Source: Bauldia sp. | GTDB lineage: Bacteria; Pseudomonadota; Alphaproteobacteria; Rhizobiales; Kaistiaceae | Assembly: GCF_020442045.1 (NCBI RefSeq) | Contig: NZ_JAGRLA010000041.1 | Span: 1-41,199, forward strand | Direction: 5' to 3' | Length of the DNA stretch: 41,199 nt | Part shown: positions 10,338 through 18,471 of the stretch, one piece after another | How positions within the stretch are numbered: the first letter of the stretch is position 1 | How the letters are laid out: each line of letters starts with the position of its first letter | Translations under genes and position numbers: made by a program | The notes under the pieces: model-generated | Database searches by the model: none | The model's input: the letters and a program-made list of their open reading frames with translations, nothing else | What the model was told of the DNA's origin: nothing

Positions 10338-12422
10338 ATGACGATGCTGCGCCTCGAGCCCGGCCTGCCTCACCCCCGAGGCGCGACCTGGGATGGAGCG
10401 GGAGTGAATTTCGCGCTCTTCTCGGCCAACGCGACCAAGGTCGAGCTATGCCTTTTCGACGCCAATGGCCGGCGCGAGACGGACCGCATCGCCTTGCCCG
10501 AATACACCCACGAGGTCTGGCACGGCTACCTGCCGGACGTCCGTCCCGGGCAGCTTTACGGCTATCGCGTCCATGGCCCCTACGAGCCGTCGGCGGGCCA
10601 CCGCTTCAATCCCAACAAGCTGCTGATCGACCCCTATGCCAAGGCGCTGCGCGGCGAGATCCGCTGGCACGATGCCTGTTTCGGATACCGGGTCGGCTCG
10701 CCGCGCGGCGACGTCCAGCCCGACCGCCGCGATTCGGCTTTCGTCGTGCCGAAATGCGTCGTCGTCGATACCGCCGCGACCTGGGGCCCGGACCGCCCGC
10801 CCGAACACAAATGGGCCGACACCATCGTCTACGAGGCCCATGTCGAGGGGATGACCGCGGCGCGCAAGGATATGCCCGAGCGGATTCGCGGCACCTTCGC
10901 CGGCCTCAGCGACCCCGGCGTCATCGACCATCTCGTCAAGCTCGGCGTCACGGCGCTCGAGCTGATGCCGATCCAGGCCTTCTTCGACGACCGCTACCTG
11001 GTCGAGAAGAAGCTGGTCAACTACTGGGGCTACAACACCGTCAACTATTTCTCGCTGGCGCCGCGCTACCTGTCGCCCGGCGCGGGCATCGACGAGTTCA
11101 AGGTCCTCGTCCGCCGGCTGCATGACGCCGGCATCGAGGTCATCCTCGATGTCGTCTACAACCACACCGCCGAGGGCAACCACCTCGGCCCGACGCTCTC
11201 CTTCCGCGGCATCGACAATGCCAGCTACTACATGCTGGCCGAGGACAAGCGCTATTATTTCGACGCCACCGGCTGCGGCAACACGGTCAACCTCCGCCAT
11301 CCCCGCGTGCTGCAGATGGTGATGGATTCGCTGCGCTACTGGGTCGAGGAATACCACGTCGACGGCTTCCGCTTCGATCTCGCCACCTCGATGGGGCGCG
11401 AGCATGATCACTTCGATCCCAGCGCCGTCTTCTTCGACGCGGTGCGCCAGGACCCGGTGCTGCAGCGGGTGCGGTTGATCGCCGAACCCTGGGACGTCGG
11501 TCCGAACGGCTATCAGCTCGGCAATTTCCCGCCCGGCTGGGCTGAATGGAACGGACAGTATCGCGACAATATGCGGAGCTTCTGGAAGGGCGACGACGGC
11601 CGGATGCCGGCCTTCGCGGGCGCCATCCTCGGCTCCGCCGGTCGCTTCGATCACAAGGGGCGCAAATCCTGGGCGAGCGTCAATTTCGTCACCGCCCATG
11701 ATGGTTTCACCCTCGCCGACCTGTGGTCCTATAACGAGAAGCACAACGAGGCGAACAAGGAGGATAACCGCGATGGCCACGACGACAATCGCAGCTGGAA
11801 CTGCGGCGTCGAGGGGCCGACCGACGATCCCGCGATCCTCCGCCTTCGCGATCGCATGCGCCGCAACGTCATCGCCACGCTGCTCCTCTCGCAAGGCACG
11901 CCGATGCTGCTGATGGGCGACGAGGTCGGCCGCACCCAGAAAGGCAACAACAACGCCTACTGCCAGAACAACGAGATCGCCTGGTATGCCTGGAACGGTG
12001 TCGGCGAGCGCGAGGAAGCCTTCCAGGAATTCGTCCGCGGCATGATCGCCGTCCGCAAGCGCCACCCGGTGCTGCGCTCGCGCGCCTTCCTCCATGGCCA
12101 CAGTCTCGACGACAACGGCACCCGCGACGCGGTCTGGTATCGGCCGGATGGCGCCGAGATGGACGCCGCCTCCTGGGGCGACGGCCGCGCCAAGGTCGTC
12201 GGCCTCCTCCTCAGCCAGCCGGGCGAGGAGCTGTTGATCATCGTCAATGCCTATCATGCGCCGATGCCCTTTGCCTTGCCGAATAGCAGGGCGGGGGGAT
12301 GGCGGGTGACGGTCGATACGGCAACGGGTGAAATCGACCCGGCAGGCCGGCGGATCGCCGCCGAGGCGTCGATCGAGATCGGTGGCCGCTCGCTGCTCCT
12401 GCTTTGCGGGAAATGCGGATGA
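10338..12422 (+). CDS. glgX: Glycogen debranching enzyme (GlgX)
   Basis: GlgX (isoamylase-type, GH13_11) hydrolyses alpha-1,6 branches, mainly in limit dextrins with short side chains, and opens the branched glucan for degradation. About 694 residues: a CBM48 N-terminal domain (FALFSANATKVELCLFD), then the barrel with YWGYNTVNYFSLAPRY. The nucleophile is D347 in GFRFDLATSMGR and the acid/base E383 in LIAEPWDVGPNGYQLG. FVTAHDGFTLADLWSYN is the family's third-carboxylate block. The start is uncertain among GTG 10329, ATG 10338 and ATG 10344. A GGAG at 10331-10334 precludes the first and serves either ATG; 10344 has the better spacing. The stop overlaps the malQ ATG by 4 bp (ATGA). Confidence 0.95.
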   Translation: MTMLRLEPGLPHPRGATWDGAGVNFALFSANATKVELCLFDANGRRETDRIALPEYTHEVWHGYLPDVRPGQLYGYRVHGPYEPSAGHRFNPNKLLIDPYAKALRGEIRWHDACFGYRVGSPRGDVQPDRRDSAFVVPKCVVVDTAATWGPDRPPEHKWADTIVYEAHVEGMTAARKDMPERIRGTFAGLSDPGVIDHLVKLGVTALELMPIQAFFDDRYLVEKKLVNYWGYNTVNYFSLAPRYLSPGAGIDEFKVLVRRLHDAGIEVILDVVYNHTAEGNHLGPTLSFRGIDNASYYMLAEDKRYYFDATGCGNTVNLRHPRVLQMVMDSLRYWVEEYHVDGFRFDLATSMGREHDHFDPSAVFFDAVRQDPVLQRVRLIAEPWDVGPNGYQLGNFPPGWAEWNGQYRDNMRSFWKGDDGRMPAFAGAILGSAGRFDHKGRKSWASVNFVTAHDGFTLADLWSYNEKHNEANKEDNRDGHDDNRSWNCGVEGPTDDPAILRLRDRMRRNVIATLLLSQGTPMLLMGDEVGRTQKGNNNAYCQNNEIAWYAWNGVGEREEAFQEFVRGMIAVRKRHPVLRSRAFLHGHSLDDNGTRDAVWYRPDGAEMDAASWGDGRAKVVGLLLSQPGEELLIIVNAYHAPMPFALPNSRAGGWRVTVDTATGEIDPAGRRIAAEASIEIGGRSLLLLCGKCG

Positions 12423-14308
12423 GCGCCGGGGACGATCTTCTCGAGCTCGCCGCCCGGGCCGGCATCGACCACGATTTCATTTCCAAGACCGGCCGGACGG
12501 TGACGGCGCCGGACGTCGTCATTCGCGCGATGCTCGCCCGGATGGGGATCGCCGCGGAGACCGAGGCCGATGTCGCGACCAGCCTCGCCATCGTCGCGCC
12601 GATGAAGGACGCGGCGCTCGAGACGCCGCCGGACGCCCTCTGCCATGTCCCCGGCTGGCTGCGGGACGGCCGCTGCTGGGGCATCGCCTGTCAGCTCTAC
12701 AGCCTTCGCTCGGCCCGCAACTGGGGTATCGGCGATTTCGAGGACCTCGCCCGCATGGCCGAGGTCGCGGCCGCTGCGGGCGCCGACTTCCTCGGCGTCA
12801 ATCCGCTCCATGCGCTGTTCATCGCCGCGCCCGAGCGGTGCAGTCCCTTCTTCCCGTCGAGCCGCCAGTTCCTTGACACGGTCTATATCGCTATCGACAG
12901 GGTGCCCGGCGCCGAAGCGCTCGGCGATGCGCTGGAAGCCCCCGGCGATCTCCGCTCGGGCGAGTTGATCGACTATGCCCGGATCGGGCCGGTCAAGCGC
13001 AAGGCGCTCGGTTTCCTGTTCCGGGTCTTCGAGGATCGCGCCGCGGAGGAGGATACGGCCGATTTCGCCGGCTTCGTCGCCGAGCGCGGCCGCTCGCTCT
13101 ATCTCCACGCCCTGTTCGAGGCGTTGTCGGAGGAGATGGTCGAGCGCGGCCACGGGCCGACCTGGCATGGCTGGCCGGAGGCCTATCGCGACCCGGCTTC
13201 CGACACCGTCCGCGCCTTCGCCAATGATCATGCGGCGAAAGTCTCGTTCCATAGCTGGCTGCAATGGCTCGCCGACCGCCAGCTCGCCGCCGCCCAGGCG
13301 CGGGCGATCGCCGCCGGCATGCGGATCGGCCTCTATCTCGACCTCGCGGTCGCCGTCGCGCCGGACGGGTCGGACACCTGGGCCGATCGCGACCTCGTCG
13401 CGTCGGGCGTGCGGATCGGCGCGCCACCGGACTATTTCAACGCCGCCGGACAGGACTGGGGCCTGGCGCCGCTGTCGCCCGGCGGGTTGATCGCGCACGA
13501 GTTCAAGCCCTACCGGCAGGCGCTCGACACGGTGCTCCGCCACGCCGGCGCGCTGCGGATCGACCATGCCATGAGCCTCTACCGGCTCTACTGGATCGCC
13601 AACGGCTTCGCGGCGCCGGATGGCGTCTATGTCCACTATCCCTACCAGGCGATGGTCAGGACGCTCGCCGAGGTCTCGCGTCATCGCCGGACGATCGTCA
13701 TCGGCGAGGATCTCGGCGTCGTCCCGCCGGGCTTCCGCGAGGCGATGCGCGCCGCCGAGATCCAGGGCTACAAGGTGCTCTTCTTCGAGAAGGAGGGAGA
13801 CTTCTTCCTGCCGCCGGAGAATTATCCCCGCGAGGCGATGGCCTGCATCACCATCCACGACCTCCACACGCTGGCCGGCTGGTGGCAGGCCCGCGACCAG
13901 GTCGTCCTCGATGCGGCGGGGGTCCTGCAGGCGCACGATCTCGGCGATCTCTTCGAGCGGCGCGCCCATGAGCGGCGGCGCCTGCTCGGCCTGCTCCACG
14001 ACAAGGACCTGCTGCCGGATTCGATGATCCCGGTGATGCGTGCCGAAGCCGAGCCGGCGCCTGAATTGCCGGCCGAGGTGGCGGTCGCGGTGCATCGGCT
14101 GGTCGCCCGCTCCCCCTGCCGGCTGGTCGTCGTCGCGGCGGAGGACCTTGCCGGCCAGGTCGAGCAGGTCAACGTGCCCGGCACCGTCGACGAGCACCCG
14201 AACTGGAAGCGCCGGTTGCCGGTCGCGATCGAGGATCTCGCCGGCTTCCCGATGTTCGATGCGCTCACCGCCGCAATGCGCGAGGAGCGGCCGCGGCCGG
14301 AAGGCTGA
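12419..14308 (+). CDS. malQ: 4-alpha-glucanotransferase (MalQ, amylomaltase)
   Basis: MalQ (EC 2.4.1.25, GH77) disproportionates maltooligosaccharides. Here it probably recycles the short linear chains released by GlgX into glucose and longer acceptors. The protein is 629 residues. CQLYSLRSARNWGIGDFEDL is the GH77 entry motif. The nucleophile is D382 in LRIDHAMSLYRLYW and the acid/base E430 in VIGEDLGVVP; the 48-residue spacing equals E. coli D448/E496. A third carboxylate region lies around HDLHTLAGWW. In-frame TTG 12404 and ATG 12413 lie upstream, but the ATG at 12419 in the ATGA junction with glgX fits the coupling seen throughout this operon. It is the last gene of the unit and converges on the minus-strand mutarotase gene. 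Confidence 0.95.
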   Translation: MSAGDDLLELAARAGIDHDFISKTGRTVTAPDVVIRAMLARMGIAAETEADVATSLAIVAPMKDAALETPPDALCHVPGWLRDGRCWGIACQLYSLRSARNWGIGDFEDLARMAEVAAAAGADFLGVNPLHALFIAAPERCSPFFPSSRQFLDTVYIAIDRVPGAEALGDALEAPGDLRSGELIDYARIGPVKRKALGFLFRVFEDRAAEEDTADFAGFVAERGRSLYLHALFEALSEEMVERGHGPTWHGWPEAYRDPASDTVRAFANDHAAKVSFHSWLQWLADRQLAAAQARAIAAGMRIGLYLDLAVAVAPDGSDTWADRDLVASGVRIGAPPDYFNAAGQDWGLAPLSPGGLIAHEFKPYRQALDTVLRHAGALRIDHAMSLYRLYWIANGFAAPDGVYVHYPYQAMVRTLAEVSRHRRTIVIGEDLGVVPPGFREAMRAAEIQGYKVLFFEKEGDFFLPPENYPREAMACITIHDLHTLAGWWQARDQVVLDAAGVLQAHDLGDLFERRAHERRRLLGLLHDKDLLPDSMIPVMRAEAEPAPELPAEVAVAVHRLVARSPCRLVVVAAEDLAGQVEQVNVPGTVDEHPNWKRRLPVAIEDLAGFPMFDALTAAMREERPRPEG

Positions 14309-14332
14309 GCCGGACCCCGGGCAACGCCGGTA

Positions 14333-14400
14333 CCCGGGCGCGGTCGGTCCCGGGCGTGGTCAGTCCCGCCGGGGCGGCCGGTCCCGGCGCGCGGGTCAGT
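14333..14400. repeat. Degenerate 16-18 bp tandem repeat between convergent genes
   Basis: Four imperfect units each begin CCCG and end in GT: 14333-14348 (CCCGGGCGCGGTCGGT), 14349-14364 (two mismatches to the first), 14365-14382 and 14383-14400. The first two are clear 16-bp copies; the last two are 18 bp and diverged. The array fills most of the gap between malQ and the convergent mutarotase gene and includes the latter's stop codon. Its G/C-rich self-complementarity could form hairpins from either direction and act as a bidirectional terminator, but there is no T tract. Confidence 0.5.
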
Positions 14401-14710
14401 CCATGTGCCACTGCAGCGGCAGCAGGAAGGGGAAGCCGCGCTGCTCGTCGACCTCGATCTTCATCACCGGCGCCATCCATTCGCTCCACCTGGCGTTGAC
14501 CGGATCGTCGCGGAGCCTGGCGATCGTCGCGTCGAGGTCGTCGGTCTCGAAATAGCCGAAGAGCGTCAGGCCGTGCCGGAAGATCGAGTAGTTGCGGATT
14601 CCGGCCGCCGTCAGCGCCTCCAGCATTTCCGGCCAGATTTCGTCATGCCGCTTCTTGTATTCCTCTTCGTAGCCCGGCCGGACTTCGAGCACCCAGGCAT
14701 ATTGGCTCAT
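14396..14710 (-). CDS. rhaM: L-rhamnose mutarotase family protein (RhaM/RhaU)
   Basis: At 104 residues this has the length and layout of the RhaM/YiiL family (DUF718), which interconverts alpha and beta anomers of 6-deoxy-sugars such as L-rhamnose. Visible family signatures are YKKRHDEIWPEM near residues 18-29 (conserved His and Trp), IRNYSIFRHGLTLFGYFE in the middle, and the Trp-rich W-S-E-W-M-A-P-V-M segment. It is the last gene of the minus-strand unit; its ATG overlaps the stop of the decarboxylase-family gene by 4 bp (ATGA). The context is a sugar dehydrogenase and importer, but no rhamnose isomerase, kinase or aldolase is present. The natural sugar may therefore be another 6-deoxyhexose or aldose. 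Family assignment is confident; substrate is not. Confidence 0.88.
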   Translation of the reverse strand: MSQYAWVLEVRPGYEEEYKKRHDEIWPEMLEALTAAGIRNYSIFRHGLTLFGYFETDDLDATIARLRDDPVNARWSEWMAPVMKIEVDEQRGFPFLLPLQWHMD

Positions 14711-15498
14711 CCCGTCTCTCCCAGATAGTCGTGAATGATGCGTCCCTCGACCAGGGTGAAGTCACCCCGCCAGTGGAAGCTGTCGAGCATGTCGACGACC
14801 GGCAGCCGGTGCACCGGCGCCTGGGCGTTCGGCCGGAGCTCGACGGTCGACGTTCCGCTCCAGCATTCGTGGACGGCGACGTCGGCGAGGCGCCGCGCGG
14901 TGAGCTGGCGGATTGCCGGTCGGCCGTCGATATGGTCGACCGCCTTGAGGTTGATGTTCTCGGCGAAGTCGAAATGGCGGCTGAGGCTGTCGAGGCTGTC
15001 GCGGCGCTGCTTGTAGGCCATGGTGCCGGTGATCACGTCGATGCCGTTCCGCGACACGGTGCCGACGACGAGGTCGCCGCGGTGTTCGATCCTCGGCTCG
15101 CCGAGCTTCTTCGGCTGGCCATGGACCTCGCGGCCATGGGCGACGCCGACATCCGAGGAAAGGAACAGATAGGGCGAATAGGAGCCGGCAATGCCGGTGC
15201 CGGGCAGCCGGCAGCCGACCGAGACGTTCGACTCGCCGTAGGGGCCTGTCCATTCGGTGTCGTTCATCCGGTAGATATGGGCGACGGCCACGTCGCTGGT
15301 CGCCTCGAGCGGTGGCGGCAGCAGGCGCGCGACCGCCGCCTCCGTCGTCCGCCACGCGAGCGACAACACCTCGACGTTCCGGAAGCTGAAGGGGAAGGGC
15401 GGGATCGTCGGCGCATCCCATGGCGTCGAGAAGCCCGGCGCGAGGATGTCCTCGACGGTCAGGCGGTCGATGCCGCCGTTGCGCAGATCCTTGCTCAC
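14707..15498 (-). CDS. Acetoacetate decarboxylase family protein
   Basis: This 263-residue protein belongs to the ADC fold, whose members form a Schiff base with a lysine. Most decarboxylate beta-keto acids; some act as aldolase-dehydratases. HGQPKKLGEPRI (127-138) matches the catalytic Lys-Lys pair of Clostridium ADC (K115/K116), so K130 is the expected Schiff-base lysine with K131 as the pKa-tuning neighbour. FSFRNVEVLSLAWR and YGESNVSVGC fall where the family carries its active-site Arg and Glu residues. GTG at 15496-15498 is the start. It overlaps the stop of the oxidoreductase gene (GTGA), so the two are coupled. A keto-acid decarboxylase directly after a sugar dehydrogenase suggests that it processes an oxidised sugar, but this is inference. 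Confidence 0.87.
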   Translation of the reverse strand: MSKDLRNGGIDRLTVEDILAPGFSTPWDAPTIPPFPFSFRNVEVLSLAWRTTEAAVARLLPPPLEATSDVAVAHIYRMNDTEWTGPYGESNVSVGCRLPGTGIAGSYSPYLFLSSDVGVAHGREVHGQPKKLGEPRIEHRGDLVVGTVSRNGIDVITGTMAYKQRRDSLDSLSRHFDFAENINLKAVDHIDGRPAIRQLTARRLADVAVHECWSGTSTVELRPNAQAPVHRLPVVDMLDSFHWRGDFTLVEGRIIHDYLGETG

Positions 15499-16535
15499 AC
15501 CGCTTCCATCCGGCCGCTCGCCGCCGAGCGATACATCGCGTCGAGCACCTCGATGGCCCGTAGTCCGACCAGTCCCGGCGCGCCATTGTCCGTCGGTCTT
15601 CCGAGGCACAGATCGACCAGCACGGCGAGCGGCTCCTCGCAGGAATAGGCGCCGTCGCCCGGCGACAGGGCAATCACCTCGTCGTTGCCGTCGCGGCGGC
15701 GCAGCTCCAGCCGCTCGCGTTCGATGTCGAGGACGAGCATGCCCCCGCTGCCGAAGATGCGGAGATCGATCTGCACCGGCCGGCCCTTGGGCAGCGTCGC
15801 GGCGCCGGAGAGCGATCCCGTCGCGCCACCGGCGAAGCGGACGGCCGCGGCGTCGTAATAGTCGACGTCGGCCGGCGACTGGCCGGTGATGGCGAAGACC
15901 TCCCTCGGCTCGAGGTCGACGACGCGGAACAGGAGCCCCAGCGCATGGACGAGCTGTCCCCAGCCGAAGCCGCCGGCCCGCTTCGGGTCGGCCCAGGTCG
16001 AGGGCGGCGGCCGGAACATCGCGCCCTCGGTTTCGAGCATCGGCTGGCCGGCGAAGAGGTCGTCGAGCGCGTTGGCCATCTGCAGGATGATGTGCTCGAC
16101 CCTGCCGACCCCGGCGACCAGCCGCGCCGCTTCGGCCGCCATCGGCTTGAAGTTCCAGCCATAGGGGACGACGATCTCGCGTCCCGCTTCCTTCGCCGCG
16201 GCGACCAGCGTCCGGGCCTCTGCGGCTTTGGTGGTCAGCGGCTTCTCGACGAGGATGTGGCACCCCTTTTCGAGCGCCGCCATGGCATGCTCGAAATGCA
16301 GGATATGCGGCGAGGAGATCACGACACCGTCCATCTCGACCGTGTCGAGCATCTCCCGGTAATCCTCGAATCCCTGCGCGATGCCGAACTGCGTCTGCAC
16401 CGCGGCGAGCTCCGGCGCGCCCAGCCGGTTGACGGCGACGACCTCGCAGTCGGGGTTGGTCTGGAGCAGCGGGATGTGGTTGACCACCGCCCACCATCCC
16501 GCGCCGATGACGCCGATCCGCGCCTTGTCGCTCAT
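15495..16535 (-). CDS. Gfo/Idh/MocA family NAD(P)-dependent oxidoreductase
   Basis: The 346-residue protein has a Rossmann N-terminal domain starting RIGVIGAGWW (6-15) and the family hallmark EKPL at 97-100, whose K98 is a catalytic lysine. The C-terminal alpha/beta domain is of the GFO/IDH/MocA type. The usual C-terminal-domain histidine region is represented by GWGQLVHALGLLFRVV. Members oxidise hydroxyls of sugars, cyclitols or sugar phosphates. The start ATG overlaps the regulator's stop (ATGA), and its stop overlaps the decarboxylase GTG. This places the dehydrogenase first in the catabolic part of the operon. The substrate is unknown; inositol-type cyclitols and 6-deoxyhexoses are both compatible with its neighbours. 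Confidence 0.92.
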   Translation of the reverse strand: MSDKARIGVIGAGWWAVVNHIPLLQTNPDCEVVAVNRLGAPELAAVQTQFGIAQGFEDYREMLDTVEMDGVVISSPHILHFEHAMAALEKGCHILVEKPLTTKAAEARTLVAAAKEAGREIVVPYGWNFKPMAAEAARLVAGVGRVEHIILQMANALDDLFAGQPMLETEGAMFRPPPSTWADPKRAGGFGWGQLVHALGLLFRVVDLEPREVFAITGQSPADVDYYDAAAVRFAGGATGSLSGAATLPKGRPVQIDLRIFGSGGMLVLDIERERLELRRRDGNDEVIALSPGDGAYSCEEPLAVLVDLCLGRPTDNGAPGLVGLRAIEVLDAMYRSAASGRMEAV

Positions 16536-17251
16536 TCCCGGCCTCCCATCGCGTCGAGCGTGGTGAGATGGACATTCCGCAGATGCCGGATCATCGCCTT
16601 CTCCGCGGCGTCGGCGTCGCGGGCGGCGAAGGCGGCGACGAGCTCCTCGTGATCGGCCAGCGACCGCCGCAGCACGCCGGGCGTCTCCGACGCGGCGCGG
16701 CGATATTCCATGCCGAGCACATAGAGCGAATGGGAAACGCGAACCAGAAACGGATTGCCGGTCGATTCCATGATGGTCTGATGGAATTCCAGGTCCGAGA
16801 CCCGGAAGCCGAGCGGATCGTTCACGAGATCGGCCTGAAGCTCGACCATCGACCGGAGCCGCGCCAGGTCCGCCGCCGAGAGCCTCTCCGCCGCCATCCG
16901 GGCGATGCCGCCGTCGACCAGGGTGCGGGATTCGTAGAGGGCGGGGGCGTTCTCGGTATTGAGCGTGATCAGGAATTGCAGCGGCGCCAGCAGGTCGGCC
17001 GCGTCCAGCGACGAGATGAAGGCGCCGCCGCCCTGCCGCGACTTGACCACCCCGAGGATCTGCAGGCCGCGCAATGCCTCGCGCAGGCTCGGCCGGCTGA
17101 CCTGGAGCATCTGGGCGAGGTCGCGCTCCGGCGGCAGCTGGTCGCCGGGCTTGAGGTTCCCGGTCCGCACCAGGTCGAGGATCTTCTTGGCGACCTGGTC
17201 GGCGACGGAGTTCCGCTCGACGGGTGAAATGGCGGCGAGTGCGTCGGTCAT
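16532..17251 (-). CDS. GntR-family transcriptional regulator, FCD (FadR) subfamily
   Basis: A 239-residue regulator. The N-terminal winged helix includes LPPERDLAQMLQVSRPSLRE and ends in SRQGGGAFIS. The all-helical FCD ligand domain (about 90-230) includes DLEFHQTIMESTGNP and a terminal DHEELVAAF...AEKAMIRHL stretch, which usually supplies the metal-binding Asp/His residues. The ATG at 17249-17251 gives the normal N-terminus. The open frame continues upstream only through a palindromic intergenic element and is not counted. The gene is coupled by ATGA to the oxidoreductase gene. It is the likely controller of the adjacent importer and catabolic genes; a FadR-type palindrome before the importer's binding-protein gene (21552-21568) is its best candidate site. 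Confidence 0.92.
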   Translation of the reverse strand: MTDALAAISPVERNSVADQVAKKILDLVRTGNLKPGDQLPPERDLAQMLQVSRPSLREALRGLQILGVVKSRQGGGAFISSLDAADLLAPLQFLITLNTENAPALYESRTLVDGGIARMAAERLSAADLARLRSMVELQADLVNDPLGFRVSDLEFHQTIMESTGNPFLVRVSHSLYVLGMEYRRAASETPGVLRRSLADHEELVAAFAARDADAAEKAMIRHLRNVHLTTLDAMGGRE

Positions 17252-17279
17252 GGCACCGGCCTCGATACGGCCCGCTTGG

Positions 17280-17421
17280 TGCGTCCTTCGAGGCGCGGGC
17301 TTTGCCCTCGCGCCTCGGGATGGCTCGGGAAGTGTTCGGCGTTGGCCGACGCATTCCGGGCGTCGCCCGACCTCGCCATCCTGAGGTGCTCGCTGCAAGG
17401 CGGCGAGCCTCGAAGGACGCA
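17280..17421. repeat. 142-bp palindromic intergenic element (copy type A)
   Basis: Outer arms are a perfect 15-bp inverted repeat: TGCGTCCTTCGAGGC at 17280-17294 and its complement at 17407-17421. A nested pair (17313-17324 with 17375-17386) matches at 11 of 12 positions. A further local hairpin at about 17290-17318 centres on CGAGGCGCGGGC. No coding gene lies inside. The architecture is that of a non-autonomous palindromic or MITE-like repeat; similar CGAAGGACGCA-ended repeats are common between genes in Hyphomicrobiales. It separates the permease gene from the regulator gene on the minus strand and would fold strongly in the transcript. Confidence 0.65.
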
Positions 17422-17453
17422 AGATGGTGTCATCGCCACGGCCCGGCCCATCG

Positions 17454-18458
17454 TCATTCCCCCAGGGCTCGCGTGCGGATCTGGTCGAGGCTGACCGCGA
17501 GCATCAGCACCACGCCCTTGGTCACGTCCTGCCAGAAGCTCGACACGTTGTTGAGGGTGAGGCCGTTATTGAGCGTCCCGAGGATCAGCACCGCGAGCAG
17601 CGTCCCCCAGACGCTGCCGCGGCCGCCATAGAGGCTGGTGCCGCCGAGGATGATCGCGGCGATGACGGTGAGGAGGTGTGGCGAGGCCGCGGCCGGGGCG
17701 GCGGCGCCGAGCATCGCGGCGAGCATCAGCCCGGCCACCGCCCCGGAGATGCCGGAGAGGATGTAGAGCGCCATCTGCACCCGCTCGACCGGCAGGCCGA
17801 TCAGCCGGCTCGCTTCCGGGTTTCCGCCCACCGCGTAGACGAAGCGGCCGAAGCGGGTGCGGCGGAGCAGGATCGACAGGGCGATGAAGACGACGATCAT
17901 CAGGATCGGCGGAAACGGGATATCGGCGATCCGCCCCTGGCCGATCCAGTTGAAGCCGGGGACCATCAGCGGCTTGGTCAGGCCGCCGGTGAGGATCAGC
18001 GCCGCCCCCGAGACGATGCTCATCATGCCGAGCGTGACGATCAGCGGGTTGAGCCGGAGCCGCGTCGTGAACAGCCCGTTGACCGCGCCGACGAAGGCGC
18101 CGAGCGCGATCGCGGCGACCGCCGCGAGCCAGATGTTCCAGCCATAGTCCCCGTGCAGCACCGCGATCAGGACGCCGACCAGGCCGGCGATCGCCGCGAC
18201 CGACAGGTCGAGCCCGCCGGCGATGATCAGCGGCGTGCCGGCCGCCGCCATCAGGCCGATGAAGGCGATGTTGGAGCCGATCGCCATCATGTTGCGCACG
18301 GTCATGAAGAAGGGCGAGATCAGCGAGAAGACGAGGAGGAGGAGCAGGTAGAAGACGAGCAGCATCACCACGCCGGAGGACGGGCGGCCGAGGAAGGTCA
18401 GGAACGGACCGCGCGACGAGGCGGGGCTTGCGGCGGGGCGATCGGTGGTGGTGGTCAT
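17454..18458 (-). CDS. Sugar ABC transporter permease (RbsC/AraH family)
   Basis: A 334-residue inner-membrane permease of the BPD_transp_2 family that carries pentoses, hexoses and related compounds. Multiple hydrophobic spans are evident, with the family motif GGLDLSVAAIAGL in the first third. The conserved loop GRFVYAVGGNPEASRLIGL contacts the ATPase, and ILGGTSLYGGRGSVWGTLL lies near the C-terminus. The N-terminus is a short polar threonine-rich tail. The start lies 13 bp after the ATPase stop. Because only one permease gene is in this cluster, it probably works as a homodimer with the adjacent ATPase and binding protein. The substrate cannot be deduced from sequence. Confidence 0.94.
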   Translation of the reverse strand: MTTTTDRPAASPASSRGPFLTFLGRPSSGVVMLLVFYLLLLLVFSLISPFFMTVRNMMAIGSNIAFIGLMAAAGTPLIIAGGLDLSVAAIAGLVGVLIAVLHGDYGWNIWLAAVAAIALGAFVGAVNGLFTTRLRLNPLIVTLGMMSIVSGAALILTGGLTKPLMVPGFNWIGQGRIADIPFPPILMIVVFIALSILLRRTRFGRFVYAVGGNPEASRLIGLPVERVQMALYILSGISGAVAGLMLAAMLGAAAPAAASPHLLTVIAAIILGGTSLYGGRGSVWGTLLAVLILGTLNNGLTLNNVSSFWQDVTKGVVLMLAVSLDQIRTRALGE

Positions 18459-18471
18459 GGCGAGCGTCCGT

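Noticed and set aside
17252..17422. N-terminal extension of the FCD regulator
   Set aside because: The extra residues are translated from the palindromic repeat; the winged helix begins right after the ATG at 17251.
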